A program made the translations under genes and the position numbers. Shown piece after piece: positions 33,396-41,702 of a stretch of DNA of 64,000 nt (positions within the stretch are counted from its first letter, which is position 1; each line of letters opens with the position of its first letter). This stretch comes from JANQEA01 sp964466035 (lineage in GTDB: Bacteria; Bipolaricaulota; Bipolaricaulia; UBA7950; UBA9294), in the NCBI GenBank assembly GCA_964466035.1, contig CAYXLR010000007.1:1-64000 (forward strand), read 5' to 3'. The notes under the pieces are model-generated. The model did not search any database and was not told the DNA's origin. It was given only the letters and a program-made list of their open reading frames with translations.

Positions 33396-36368
33396 ATGCG
33401 GGTTTCGGTAGCGGATTGTGCAGGATGTTGCACGTCCTGGAAGTGCAGGCGTCTGGGCAATGCCTTTGGGTCCTTCCTCCTTGGTGCTTTCCTCTTTCTT
33501 GTCGTGGCTCCACCATCTCTGGCAACGTCGACAGGCTCATGGGTAGAGGTTAGCTTCAATGGGGAAGTAGTTGAAGTTCACACCGGCGCGCCCATCGGGT
33601 GGTTCTGCAAGATTAGAGTAGATCAAGTCATTCATGGGACTATTGATTGCAGCTATGTAGAGATCTGGCCAGTACATTGGGTATCCGCTGAAGGCCAATT
33701 GTATGAGCCACCTACGGAAGGCGATAGGGTGGAGTTCTTCGGAGAAGTTGGCAAGGCCCCCGAGGTCGTTCGCTGTGCGCTTCGCCTCTCGGAGCCCAGC
33801 CACTACCTTAAGAAGACGGCGGGTGGAACGCCGCAGGCTTCATGCATCGACACTGTCATCACGGGAAAGGTCATCAGTGACGTCGCTTACTCGCCCCACA
33901 GACGCTTCAGTCTTCGCATCAATGATGTCATCAAGAACGACAGCAATGCACCAAGCATTGCTACTGGGAATAGCATCCTTGTCGTTTTTTCCTCGGCGTT
34001 AGATCACGTCGTCGGACCGCTGCGAGTCGGAGACTGTGTGAGGATAGGTGGCACTTGGGGGAAAGGCGCCGCCCAGGAAGTACCTGGCTTGCGTTGCGAT
34101 CCCGCCACTTGTCGCGATCACTCTTTGGAGGAAGTCGCCTGCTCTTCGATAGCGGAAATCAGATTCCTAGGAACAGTAACGGAGCCGGACAATCAGATGC
34201 TTGATGATGCTTTTGATTGCAAGGTGAGAATCAAGGAGGTGCTCGAGAAGCCATCCGAAATCGTAGTCAACCAGGGAGACGAGGTGCTCGTCCATATGTG
34301 GATCTGGTGTGGCCTGTGGCAAGGCGGGCTGACTGATCAGCCTGGCGGAAGTATCATTCCCGAAGGCTGGAATCCTGTACAAGGGGACAGCGTCGAAGTG
34401 TATGGGCGTCTCTCCGAAGAGTACACCAGCATCCCTGGGCATTCGCCAAGTTCGCGTTCAGTCGATCTATGTGGTTCAGACGGCTACTACATCATGCAGC
34501 TCTCTGGTGAGGGAGATCGAGACGGCGACGGCCTTCCCGATTGGAAAGAGGAAATAGCCGGAACGGACCCAGACGACCCAGACAGCGATGATGATGGGCT
34601 TTCAGATGGCCAGGAGCTGAACGGGTGGTCCGTGGGAGATCTGCCGGTTTATGACGCCTCATCCAATGGGAACCTCCCTCTAACTGCCTTAGTTGGATAC
34701 TTGAATGTAGATGGCACATGGGGAGGAGGGTGGGATCTATATCCCGAAGACTTCGACGGAGACGGCGATCACGATCTTCAATTCCCACTTTTTCCACCAC
34801 CCTACCTTGAGCGAGATATCAATGGCGATGGTGTCTGCGATCTGGAGGATGAGGCCGCCATCTGCTACCTGACTCCGACAATCGTGAAGACAGATCCAAA
34901 TAACGAAGACACAGACGGCGATCTGAGGATAGATGCTAATGATCCGTTTCCCACGACGTATGTTTCGAAGTGGGAGATCTGCGTTGAAGGGATCAAGAAC
35001 CTTTATGGAGTCCAGCGATACAATGGGCCGGCGCGCTCCGTGCAGACTTGCCTGCAAGCGTGGTATACCTACGGATACGCGATGGATCCACTGCAAGCCT
35101 ACGAGGTTAGCGATCCCAAGCAGGTGAACCTTCGTTACGACTACGATGGAGATGGGATCTCGTTGGTCGCGGAGACCTTGTTCGAGACTCTTCCTGGTCT
35201 GGAGCGTCAACCGGGAGGAGAATTCTTCGATGTCAACCCAGTGGAACAAGCGCTGGACACCGACAAAGATGGGATCGATGATCTCAGCGAGATTCTCCTT
35301 CAGTTGAATCCGAATACGTATATCTATCAGCATAAGAAACTGGCGTTTGTTGAGATTGCGCCGATTGACTCGAAACTGGGTGTGGCGGGAACGGTATACG
35401 TTGACATCGACGACGCTCTCGGATCATCCCTTGATGGTAAAGCCGACCCTTCATGGGTCACACTCTGGATTGGCACCAGCGTAAGCCTCGGGAAATCGAT
35501 TCTGCCATTCATTGATGGGGGATTCACCTATGTGCCGGTCTCAGTCTCAACTGAGGACGATAATTCTTTGCCCTCTGGATGGAATCTACAGCTGGCCGTA
35601 TTCGACACGAGCGGTAGCTTTCACTTCAACCCAGCTTTTGCAGTCTCATACGATGTCCAGGTTGCGAAGTTCGATGTTCGTAGGGATGTTTTCGATGCCC
35701 TAGGATTAGATGCGCTAAGGGGAAGGATTACCCCGTTCTTCCCGTTCTTGCACGAGTCCGAGTTCCGAAACTGGCTGATGGATGCCTTAGAAGGCATCGC
35801 TCAAGGGGAGTATCCGGAAGGTGTTCGTCCCGCGGAATTCACTGGTACAGAGAGCGGCTTCGTCGTTACGGCAGTATGTCCTGTGGACATAGCGGTGACG
35901 GATCCCGAAGGACGCCACATCACTAGGTCGGAGAGCACGATCCCGGGAGCCACATACGTGGAGGCCGATCTTGATGGTGATGACGATCCAGATGACCGAA
36001 TTACGATCCCTTATCGCGTTGTAGGAGACTATCAGATACGCGTCTTCCCCGAACCGAGGGCAATGCGTGCGGACTCTTATACACTGAGCGTCTGGGCAGG
36101 TGGAGAGACAACGATTTTGGATGACGACGTTTTGGTACAAGACGTGCCTGAGTCCCCGTACATCGTGAATCTGTCCGAAGACGGGCTCATCCACACCGAA
36201 GAACCCGTTAGCACCACCGACAGCGGAAGGAGCCTGGGGGCAGGAGCGATCGCCGTGCTCGTTGTGGGGAGTCTAGGATTCGTCGCTGGTTGTGTTTGGG
36301 GTTTCCGGTACTTTCGTTCACGTACTGGATCTGGAGGAAAGAGCTCAGGAACCATCTGGCTCAAATGA
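33396..36368 (+). CDS. Large C-terminally anchored surface protein with Ca-binding thrombospondin type 3-like repeats
   Basis: 990 residues. N-terminal hydrophobic export signal (about 21-43), then three similar ~80-100 residue beta units (about 50-120, 151-222, 252-340), each running F-x-G-x-V ... V-x-I-x-x-V ... GD-x-V-x-x-x-G, suggesting an OB-like repeat. Next come acidic Ca-binding loops: DRDGDGLPDWKEE, DSDDDGLSDGQE, DINGDGVCDLEDE, DTDKDGIDDLSE. A long beta-rich part follows and a C-terminal membrane helix (about 946-968, IAVLVVGSLGFVAG) with basic tail FRYFRSR. Many paired Cys fit an exported protein. Function unknown; adhesion or surface sensing is plausible. Confidence 0.75.
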   Translation: MRVSVADCAGCCTSWKCRRLGNAFGSFLLGAFLFLVVAPPSLATSTGSWVEVSFNGEVVEVHTGAPIGWFCKIRVDQVIHGTIDCSYVEIWPVHWVSAEGQLYEPPTEGDRVEFFGEVGKAPEVVRCALRLSEPSHYLKKTAGGTPQASCIDTVITGKVISDVAYSPHRRFSLRINDVIKNDSNAPSIATGNSILVVFSSALDHVVGPLRVGDCVRIGGTWGKGAAQEVPGLRCDPATCRDHSLEEVACSSIAEIRFLGTVTEPDNQMLDDAFDCKVRIKEVLEKPSEIVVNQGDEVLVHMWIWCGLWQGGLTDQPGGSIIPEGWNPVQGDSVEVYGRLSEEYTSIPGHSPSSRSVDLCGSDGYYIMQLSGEGDRDGDGLPDWKEEIAGTDPDDPDSDDDGLSDGQELNGWSVGDLPVYDASSNGNLPLTALVGYLNVDGTWGGGWDLYPEDFDGDGDHDLQFPLFPPPYLERDINGDGVCDLEDEAAICYLTPTIVKTDPNNEDTDGDLRIDANDPFPTTYVSKWEICVEGIKNLYGVQRYNGPARSVQTCLQAWYTYGYAMDPLQAYEVSDPKQVNLRYDYDGDGISLVAETLFETLPGLERQPGGEFFDVNPVEQALDTDKDGIDDLSEILLQLNPNTYIYQHKKLAFVEIAPIDSKLGVAGTVYVDIDDALGSSLDGKADPSWVTLWIGTSVSLGKSILPFIDGGFTYVPVSVSTEDDNSLPSGWNLQLAVFDTSGSFHFNPAFAVSYDVQVAKFDVRRDVFDALGLDALRGRITPFFPFLHESEFRNWLMDALEGIAQGEYPEGVRPAEFTGTESGFVVTAVCPVDIAVTDPEGRHITRSESTIPGATYVEADLDGDDDPDDRITIPYRVVGDYQIRVFPEPRAMRADSYTLSVWAGGETTILDDDVLVQDVPESPYIVNLSEDGLIHTEEPVSTTDSGRSLGAGAIAVLVVGSLGFVAGCVWGFRYFRSRTGSGGKSSGTIWLK

Positions 36369-36433
36369 GGGACTTCCGCCTCTCTGCGTACATGATCGAG
36401 CTGTAGCATCTGTTGAGGGTTTGTGTAATTGGG

Positions 36434-36462
36434 CCCGGGTTCTCCAATCGTTCACCCAGGCT
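36434..36462. repeat. Island repeat, copy 4
   Basis: CCCGGGTTCTCCAATCG then TTCACCCAGGCT; closest partner of copies 1 and 3. Located 65 bp after the surface-protein gene. Confidence 0.8.
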
Positions 36463-36548
36463 CTACCACGGCAAGCGCTGATGTCGAAGTCTCCTTGAGA
36501 CGTCCGGTTGTGGTCTTTCCCGCGAAGGTTCCCTACGCTTGTTTCATC

Positions 36549-36869
36549 GTGTCCGAGGACGGTGGGTTCGAACGAGAGGCCGGGCCGTTCGTCAAGCTGT
36601 GGGCCGGGGTCTGCTCCGTGACCGGCTGGCGTTGCCGCTGTCCGCGCTGCGGCGGCAAGATGAAGCGGGCGTCCGCCCCCGACGAATCGTACAGACGTTC
36701 GAAACGGGCCGGCCCTCCTGCGGGGTCGGTGAGGATGGCCGGGCAATTGAGCACGCTTCGGAGTTCGGGAAGCGCCTATCGACAGGTCGAGATTACCCCG
36801 ACCTACGATGTCTGCGCGGAGTGTGGCCATCGGTTCCGACGTCGAAACATCAAGTCGACCGTCGGCTAG
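36549..36869 (+). CDS. Small zinc-ribbon protein of unknown function
   Basis: 106 residues if started at GTG 36549. Two CxxC knuckles, RCPRCGGKM and VCAECGHRFRRRN, about 55 residues apart, can bind one zinc; the linker is basic and Ser/Arg/Gly-rich. The frame stays open up to 36429 but that part overlaps repeat copy 4. TACGCT at 36534-36539, nine bases before the GTG, with TTGTGG further up, supports a leaderless start. It is GC-rich like the core genome, so it may mark the right end of the island. Confidence 0.55.
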   Translation: MSEDGGFEREAGPFVKLWAGVCSVTGWRCRCPRCGGKMKRASAPDESYRRSKRAGPPAGSVRMAGQLSTLRSSGSAYRQVEITPTYDVCAECGHRFRRRNIKSTVG

Positions 36870-36914
36870 GAAGCGATTCCCCAGGAGCTTGATAATTGCA
36901 GCGGTGTGACGGAT

Positions 36915-36942
36915 CATGGTGAATGAACGTTCATTCACCATG
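36915..36942. promoter_or_regulatory. Perfect 28-bp palindrome, probable operator of the TetR regulator (FadR-box-like)
   Basis: Two 14-base arms, CATGGTGAATGAAC and its exact complement, meet without spacer. The central TGAATGA...TCATTCA matches the operator described for the TetR-family FadR of Bacillus (TGAATGA-NTAN-TCATTCA). It covers both candidate start codons of the regulator, so binding would block initiation directly. Confidence 0.7.
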
Positions 36943-37557
36943 ACGAACCACGAGCCTCAAGAGACCCAGAACACCCGAGAGCGGATCCGCGAAGCGGCGG
37001 TCCGCGTCTTCTCCCGCGACGGCTTCGATCGATCGGCTGTGAAGTCGATCGCCGAGGAGGCCGGCGTCGCCGTCGGGTCGATCTACAACCACTTCCGCGA
37101 CAAGGACGACCTGCTGATCTCGATCTTCGAGGACGAGTTCGACACCCGGATCTCATTCCTCGAGGAGATGAAGAGGGCGCAACTCCCGGTTCGCGATCAG
37201 GTGGAGCGTCTCCTCGCCGATCACTTCGCGAGGATCCGCGAGCACAAGGAGCTCGCCGAGCTCATGCTGTACGAGCGCTTCCACCGCGGCGGTCGCCTGC
37301 GCGAGCGGATCGTCCCGCTGCAGCGGAGAACCGTCGATCGGATCGCCGAGATCCTCCGCGCCGGGATCGCCGAGGGGTGGATCCGCCCCTGCCATCCGCA
37401 GGTCGTCGCCCAGGCGCTGCTCGATCTGGTGCAGACGATGACCGCCTGCCGGGTCCTCTCGGATCCGGACGAGGCCGACGAGATCTTCGGGGCGGCCCCG
37501 AAGGAGCTCGCCGACCTGATGTGGAAGGGACTCCGCCGAAGTGAAGACGACGAATAG
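36940..37557 (+). CDS. TetR/AcrR-family transcriptional regulator
   Basis: 205 residues from ATG 36940 (213 from ATG 36916). N-terminal TetR HTH: RERIREAAVRVFSRDGFDRSAVKSIAEEAGVAVGSIYNHFRDKDDLL, then a helical ligand domain with LAELMLYERFHRGGRLRERI. Both start codons lie in the palindrome; 36940 is preferred because 36916 would put repeat-encoded residues at the front, but neither has a clear Shine-Dalgarno. Overlaps the RND exporter by 17 bp, so it very likely controls that gene. The operator resembles FadR sites, suggesting acyl-CoA or a fatty acid as signal. Confidence 0.9.
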   Translation: MTNHEPQETQNTRERIREAAVRVFSRDGFDRSAVKSIAEEAGVAVGSIYNHFRDKDDLLISIFEDEFDTRISFLEEMKRAQLPVRDQVERLLADHFARIREHKELAELMLYERFHRGGRLRERIVPLQRRTVDRIAEILRAGIAEGWIRPCHPQVVAQALLDLVQTMTACRVLSDPDEADEIFGAAPKELADLMWKGLRRSEDDE

Positions 37558-39856
37558 CCGACGATCCGTCTTCGACGCGATCCTCGCTCCGGTCTATCGC
37601 TGGGCGCTCGCGCATCCGATCCTCGTCCTGCTGTTCGCGGCCGCGATCACCGCGGTGTTGGCGGGGTACATCGCGCGGCTCGAGATCGACGTGGACTTCA
37701 CCAACTACCTGAACCGCCGGGACCCGGCGGTGGTCGCGGCGGAGGAGGCGTCCGACCGGTACGGCTCCCAGCTTCGGTCGATGGTGCTCATCGAGGCGCC
37801 GGACGGGATCTTCCGGCCAGAGGTGCTGGCCCGGATCGACGCGCTCGAGGGCGAGCTCGAGGAGCTTCCGTTGGTGGCCGAGGTCACCGGACCGTTCAAC
37901 GCGAAGGTGATCCGCGGGACGGAGACCGCCGTGACGATCTCGTCGGTCGGGCCGGGCGGCGCGGCGCCGACGACGCCCGACGAGATCGAGGTGTACCGTC
38001 AGCGGGTCCTCGGGGACCGCACGCTGCGCGACTACGTGGTCTCATCGACCGGAACGGCCGCGGCGATCTACGTCCTGCCGGTCGACAACGACGAGATGGT
38101 GTCGTTCGCCGAGACGATCGAGGAGGTCGCGCTGAAGTACGCGTCGGACGATCTTGAGATCTCGATCGCCGGGTTGGCGTACATGAACCTGACACTCAGC
38201 CGGTCGATGCGCCGGGACCTCGGGCTGTTCATTCCGCTGGTCGTCGTGGCGATCGTCGCGGTGCTCTACGCCGCGTTTCGCTGGCATTGGGGGGTCCTGA
38301 TCCCGTTCGCCGTGGTCGGTCTGTCGGTCGTTTGGACGGTCGGGCTGATGGCGATCGCCTCGGTCCCGCTCACCGTGCTTTCGTTCATCCTCCCGGTGGT
38401 GCTGATGGCGATCGGGATCGCCGACGGGATCCACGTACTCAGCCGGTACCGGGAGGAGATCCGAAACGGCAACCAGAAGGAAGAAGCGATTCTGCGGACG
38501 ATGCGGGCGATGCAGCGGCCGGTCGTGATGACGTCGCTGACCACGGCGGCCGGGTTCCTCGCACTGCTCAACGCGTACATGGTCCCCCAGCGGATGTTCG
38601 GGCTGTTCACGACGGCCGGGATCCTGTTCGCGATGGTCCTCTCGCTGGTCCTGATCCCGGCGATCCTCCGGCTCGTCAAGGTGCCCACGATACGCGCGGC
38701 AAAGGCGCCGAAGCACCATCCGGTGGCGTCGTCGCTGGGGGCGATGGTGCGGTTCGTCGTTCGATACCGCTGGTTCGTGCTCGCCGGATGCGTGGCAGCG
38801 GGCGCGGTGCTCGGCAGCGGGATCTCGATGGTTGACATCGAGACGTCCCAGCGGGCCTACGTGGGCGAGGGTCACCCGGCGGTCGCGTCGCTCGATCGGA
38901 TGGACGAGCTGTTCTCCGGAGCCGACCAGATCCTGATCGAGATCGACACCGGGGTCCCCGGCAGGCTCAAGAACCCGGAGGTGCTCGACGAGATGGTCGC
39001 CCTGGAGGCGTTCCTGACTGAACACGGGGTGAACAAGACGATCTCGCTCGCCGGGATCGTCCGAGAGATGAACCAGCGGTTTCACGCCGACGACCCGGCG
39101 TACTACGCCGTCCCCGACGATCGGTCGCTGGTGGCCCAGCTGCTCCTCCTGTTCACGTTCCAAGGGGGATCGCTCGACGCGATGGCGTTGGGCGACTACT
39201 CGGCGGGGGAGGTCATCGGCTTTCACTCGCTGAAGACTGGGGAGGAGCAGGTCGACCTGGTTCGCGATGTCACCGCGTACCTCGACGAGCATTTCGAGGG
39301 CGCCGAGCTCGTCGGCTCGACGCGGATCCAGTCGAGCATGCTCAGCTCGATCGCTCGCAGCCAGATCACCAGCCTGTTCACGTCGATCGGCGCCGCCGGG
39401 ATCATCGTCGTTTTGCTGATGTCGTCCGTCGTCGCGGGGCTGATCAGCCTGCTTCCGCTGCTGTTCACGGTGGTGGTCACGTTCGGGGTGATGGCGTACG
39501 CGGGGATGCCGCTCGACATCGCGACGCTGATGATCTCGTCGATCACGATCGGGATCGGGATCGACTACGGGATCCACTACATCGAGCGGGCCCGAGAAGA
39601 GATGGCGATCGCGGACGACCGCGCGTCGGCGCTGATCCGGGCGGCGCGGACCGCCGGGCGCGGGATCTTCTACAACGCGCTGTCCCTCGCGCTGGGGTTC
39701 GTCATTCTGCTGCTCTCGACGTTCCAGGCGATGCGGCACTTCGGTCTGCTGACGACGATGACGATGCTGATCTCCGCCGGCGCGGCGTTGGTCGTGATCC
39801 CGGCGATCCTGAGCGCGTTCCGCGTGAGGTTCCGGGCGCGATCCGGCGGTCCGTGA
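37541..39856 (+). CDS. RND/MMPL-family membrane exporter
   Basis: 771 residues, two homologous halves, each with one N-terminal helix, a large extracytoplasmic loop (about 45-215 and 420-590) and five further helices. Conserved features: DFTNYLNRRDP, MAIGIADGIHVLSRYREE and IGIGIDYGIHYIERAREE (GxxxD pair in helix 4 positions) and MTSLTTAAGFLALL. This is the hydrophobe/lipid-exporting type (MmpL, HpnN), not the tripartite AcrB type, as no adaptor or outer-membrane gene is adjacent. GTG start with AAGGGA, overlapping tetR. Substrate perhaps a lipid, by analogy with the FadR-like operator. Confidence 0.88.
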   Translation: MKTTNSRRSVFDAILAPVYRWALAHPILVLLFAAAITAVLAGYIARLEIDVDFTNYLNRRDPAVVAAEEASDRYGSQLRSMVLIEAPDGIFRPEVLARIDALEGELEELPLVAEVTGPFNAKVIRGTETAVTISSVGPGGAAPTTPDEIEVYRQRVLGDRTLRDYVVSSTGTAAAIYVLPVDNDEMVSFAETIEEVALKYASDDLEISIAGLAYMNLTLSRSMRRDLGLFIPLVVVAIVAVLYAAFRWHWGVLIPFAVVGLSVVWTVGLMAIASVPLTVLSFILPVVLMAIGIADGIHVLSRYREEIRNGNQKEEAILRTMRAMQRPVVMTSLTTAAGFLALLNAYMVPQRMFGLFTTAGILFAMVLSLVLIPAILRLVKVPTIRAAKAPKHHPVASSLGAMVRFVVRYRWFVLAGCVAAGAVLGSGISMVDIETSQRAYVGEGHPAVASLDRMDELFSGADQILIEIDTGVPGRLKNPEVLDEMVALEAFLTEHGVNKTISLAGIVREMNQRFHADDPAYYAVPDDRSLVAQLLLLFTFQGGSLDAMALGDYSAGEVIGFHSLKTGEEQVDLVRDVTAYLDEHFEGAELVGSTRIQSSMLSSIARSQITSLFTSIGAAGIIVVLLMSSVVAGLISLLPLLFTVVVTFGVMAYAGMPLDIATLMISSITIGIGIDYGIHYIERAREEMAIADDRASALIRAARTAGRGIFYNALSLALGFVILLLSTFQAMRHFGLLTTMTMLISAGAALVVIPAILSAFRVRFRARSGGP

Positions 39857-39879
39857 GCGAAGGGGGGCCAAGCGAAACG

Positions 39880-39897
39880 CCGCCGCGCACGCGGCGG
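39880..39897 (+). terminator. Hairpin after the RND exporter gene
   Basis: Arms CCGCCGCG (39880-39887) and CGCGGCGG (39890-39897) with a two-base centre, followed by TTACTCC; moderately U-poor. Confidence 0.55.
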
Positions 39898-39959
39898 TTA
39901 CTCCAACCTACGTTATTCGGAGGGTGGATGTCAAGGGCGATCTGCCGGTCCGCCGCGGT

Positions 39960-39988
39960 TTGTCGAAAACCCCGTTTGGTCCTACAAT
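39960..39988 (+). promoter_or_regulatory. Promoter of frr and perhaps the atp operon
   Basis: TTGTCG (39960-39965), 17 bp, TACAAT (39983-39988), 18 nt before the frr ATG. No other clear promoter is seen before atpI. Confidence 0.6.
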
Positions 39989-40006
39989 TTCGTTCGAGGT
40001 GTTGTC

Positions 40007-40564
40007 ATGCCAGAACAGGTTCGCCGTGAGATGATCGAGCACATGAAGCAGAGCCTCGACGTGCTGAAGTCGAACTTGGCGAAGGTGCAGACGGGGCGCG
40101 CCAGCCCGGCGATGATCGAGGACGTCGTCGTCGACTACTACGGGACGTCGACCCCCCTGAAGCAGCTGGCGACGATCGCGGCGCCGGACCCGAACCTCCT
40201 CGTCGTCCAGCCGTACGACAAGAGCCAGATGGACGAGTTCGTCAAGGCGATCCTCGGCGCCGATCTCGGCCTGAACCCGGAGAGCGACGGGACCGTCATT
40301 CGGGTTCGGGTCCCCAAGCTGTCCGAGGAGCGTCGGAACGAGCTGACCAAGCTCATCAAGGCGCGGGGGGAGGAGACGAAGGTCGCGCTGCGGAACATCC
40401 GGCGCGACGCCAACGACAAGCTCGACCAGATGAAGAAGGACTCGGAGATTTCGGAGGACGAGCATCATCGGTATCGAGAGAAGAGCGACGACGCGATCCA
40501 CGAGTACTCCGACAAGGTGGATGAACTGACCGAGGAAAAGGGACGGCAGATCCAGACCATCTAG
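40007..40564 (+). CDS. frr: Ribosome recycling factor
   Basis: 185 residues, normal length. HMKQSLDVLKSNLAKVQTGRASPAMIEDVVVDYYG..TPLKQLATI and VPKLSEERRNELTKLIKARGEETKVALRNIRRDANDKL are the family's two blocks, forming a three-helix bundle with an inserted beta/alpha domain. Splits post-termination ribosomes with EF-G. Usual neighbours rpsB-tsf-pyrH are absent; instead frr leads into the ATP synthase operon after 16 bp. Confidence 0.96.
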   Translation: MPEQVRREMIEHMKQSLDVLKSNLAKVQTGRASPAMIEDVVVDYYGTSTPLKQLATIAAPDPNLLVVQPYDKSQMDEFVKAILGADLGLNPESDGTVIRVRVPKLSEERRNELTKLIKARGEETKVALRNIRRDANDKLDQMKKDSEISEDEHHRYREKSDDAIHEYSDKVDELTEEKGRQIQTI

Positions 40565-40580
40565 GTCCGGATCCGATTCG

Positions 40581-40964
40581 ATGACTCCTCCATCGCTGAG
40601 ACGGGAGATTCGAGCCTTTCGGCTGGGAAGAAGCGGCCTGATCGCAGCGGGTCTGGCGCTTGCTCTGGCGCTTCTGGGGTACCCCGGGGCGGCGTGCGGG
40701 GTATGGATCGGCGTCGCGCTGTTCATCGGGAATCTCGTGCTCCTTCATGAGGTCGCCCGCTCCCTGCTCGGCGCGCGTAGCCGCCGGACCGGCCGCTCGA
40801 TGGCGTTCGGCTCGAGCCTCGGGCGGTTTCTCCTGCTCGGCGTGATGCTCGCGCTCGTCGGGGTCTACCTCGGTCGGGAGGTCCTCCTCGGCGCCTGTGG
40901 AGGGCTTCTGATCACTCAGGTAAACTTGAGCCTTCCTGCAAGAAGGTCCACGGAGGCGGTCTGA
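40581..40964 (+). CDS. atpI: ATP synthase protein I-like membrane protein
   Basis: 127 residues with four hydrophobic segments. Length, topology and position directly before atpB fit AtpI/AtpR, a chaperone that assists c-ring assembly, especially in Na+-dependent enzymes. Sequence is poorly conserved in this family, so the call leans on context. Ends three bases before the atpB ATG. Confidence 0.65.
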   Translation: MTPPSLRREIRAFRLGRSGLIAAGLALALALLGYPGAACGVWIGVALFIGNLVLLHEVARSLLGARSRRTGRSMAFGSSLGRFLLLGVMLALVGVYLGREVLLGACGGLLITQVNLSLPARRSTEAV

Positions 40965-40966
40965 CG

Positions 40967-41692
40967 ATGGGCGAAATCTTCGGGCAGCTCAGCGGGTTGC
41001 TCGAGCACCTGGGCGAGAAGCGCATCGGGGTTCTCTCGTTGTTCGGAACCGAGATCCGGTTCGACGTCACGGCGATCGTCATGTCGTGGGTCGTCATCGT
41101 TCTCCTCGTGCTTCTGGCGCTCTGGCTCCGGCGGGGCCTCCGCCAGCCGGTGGAGGAGAAGCCGAGCCGGGTCCAGGCGGCGCTCGACGGACTGATGGAT
41201 CTGCTCCGGACGCAGCTGTCCGGCAACTTCTCGTCGGAGCGGCTCGCGGTCATGATGTTTCCGTTCGTCTCGACGCTCTTCCTGTACGTGCTGCTGTCGA
41301 ACTGGCTCGGCGTCGTCCCGTACATGATGTCGCCGACGCAAGACCTGAACGTGACGTTCGGATTGGCGCTTCTCGTCCTCGTTCTGTCGCACGTCTTGGC
41401 GATCCGGTTCAAGGGGGGGCGTCGGTATCTCAAGGGCTACCTCAAGCCATACGCGTTCATGCTGCCGATCAACCTCGTCGGGGAGATCGCCAAACCGCTG
41501 TCGCACGCGTTCCGTCTGTTCGGGAACATCCTCGCGGGGACGATCCTCGTGGCGGTCATCACGGCCAAATTCATGCCGATCATCGTTCCGTCGGCATTGA
41601 GCATCTTCTTTGGGCTGTTTTTCGGGGGGATTCAAGCGTTCGTGTTCGCGATCTTGGCGGTGGCCTACATCAACGTGGCGGTAGAGGACTAG
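40967..41692 (+). CDS. atpB: ATP synthase subunit a
   Basis: 241 residues with five to six helices. The essential Arg lies in LSHAFRLFGNILAGTI; the last helix has FIQAFVFAILAVAYI-like sequence (GIQAFVFAILAVAYINVAVED). Forms the ion half-channels next to the c-ring. CGGAGGCGG precedes ATG 40967. Confidence 0.95.
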   Translation: MGEIFGQLSGLLEHLGEKRIGVLSLFGTEIRFDVTAIVMSWVVIVLLVLLALWLRRGLRQPVEEKPSRVQAALDGLMDLLRTQLSGNFSSERLAVMMFPFVSTLFLYVLLSNWLGVVPYMMSPTQDLNVTFGLALLVLVLSHVLAIRFKGGRRYLKGYLKPYAFMLPINLVGEIAKPLSHAFRLFGNILAGTILVAVITAKFMPIIVPSALSIFFGLFFGGIQAFVFAILAVAYINVAVED

Positions 41693-41702
41693 AGGAGGGA
41701 TC

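Larger units (their letters stand above)
30309..36547. mobile_element. tRNA-Ala-adjacent accessory island without visible integrase
   Basis: From just after tRNA-Ala to about 36.5 kb the sequence is clearly less GC-rich than its surroundings, codon use is more mixed, and three unrelated genes occur, each followed by a copy of a ~26-29 bp repeat. Position 3' of a tRNA is the classic target of genomic islands. I see no integrase, transposase or duplicated tRNA end on the right side, so the boundaries and mechanism are inferred. Confidence 0.6.

Noticed and set aside
30932..36462. Island repeats as integron attC sites
   Set aside because: No RYYYAAC or GTTRRRY boxes in proper pairing, too short, and no integron integrase in the window.
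30292..36900. Direct repeat of the tRNA-Ala 3' end as right attachment site
   Set aside because: Searched by eye for GCCTCCACCA-like sequence to 36.9 kb; none found, so no att pair is claimed.
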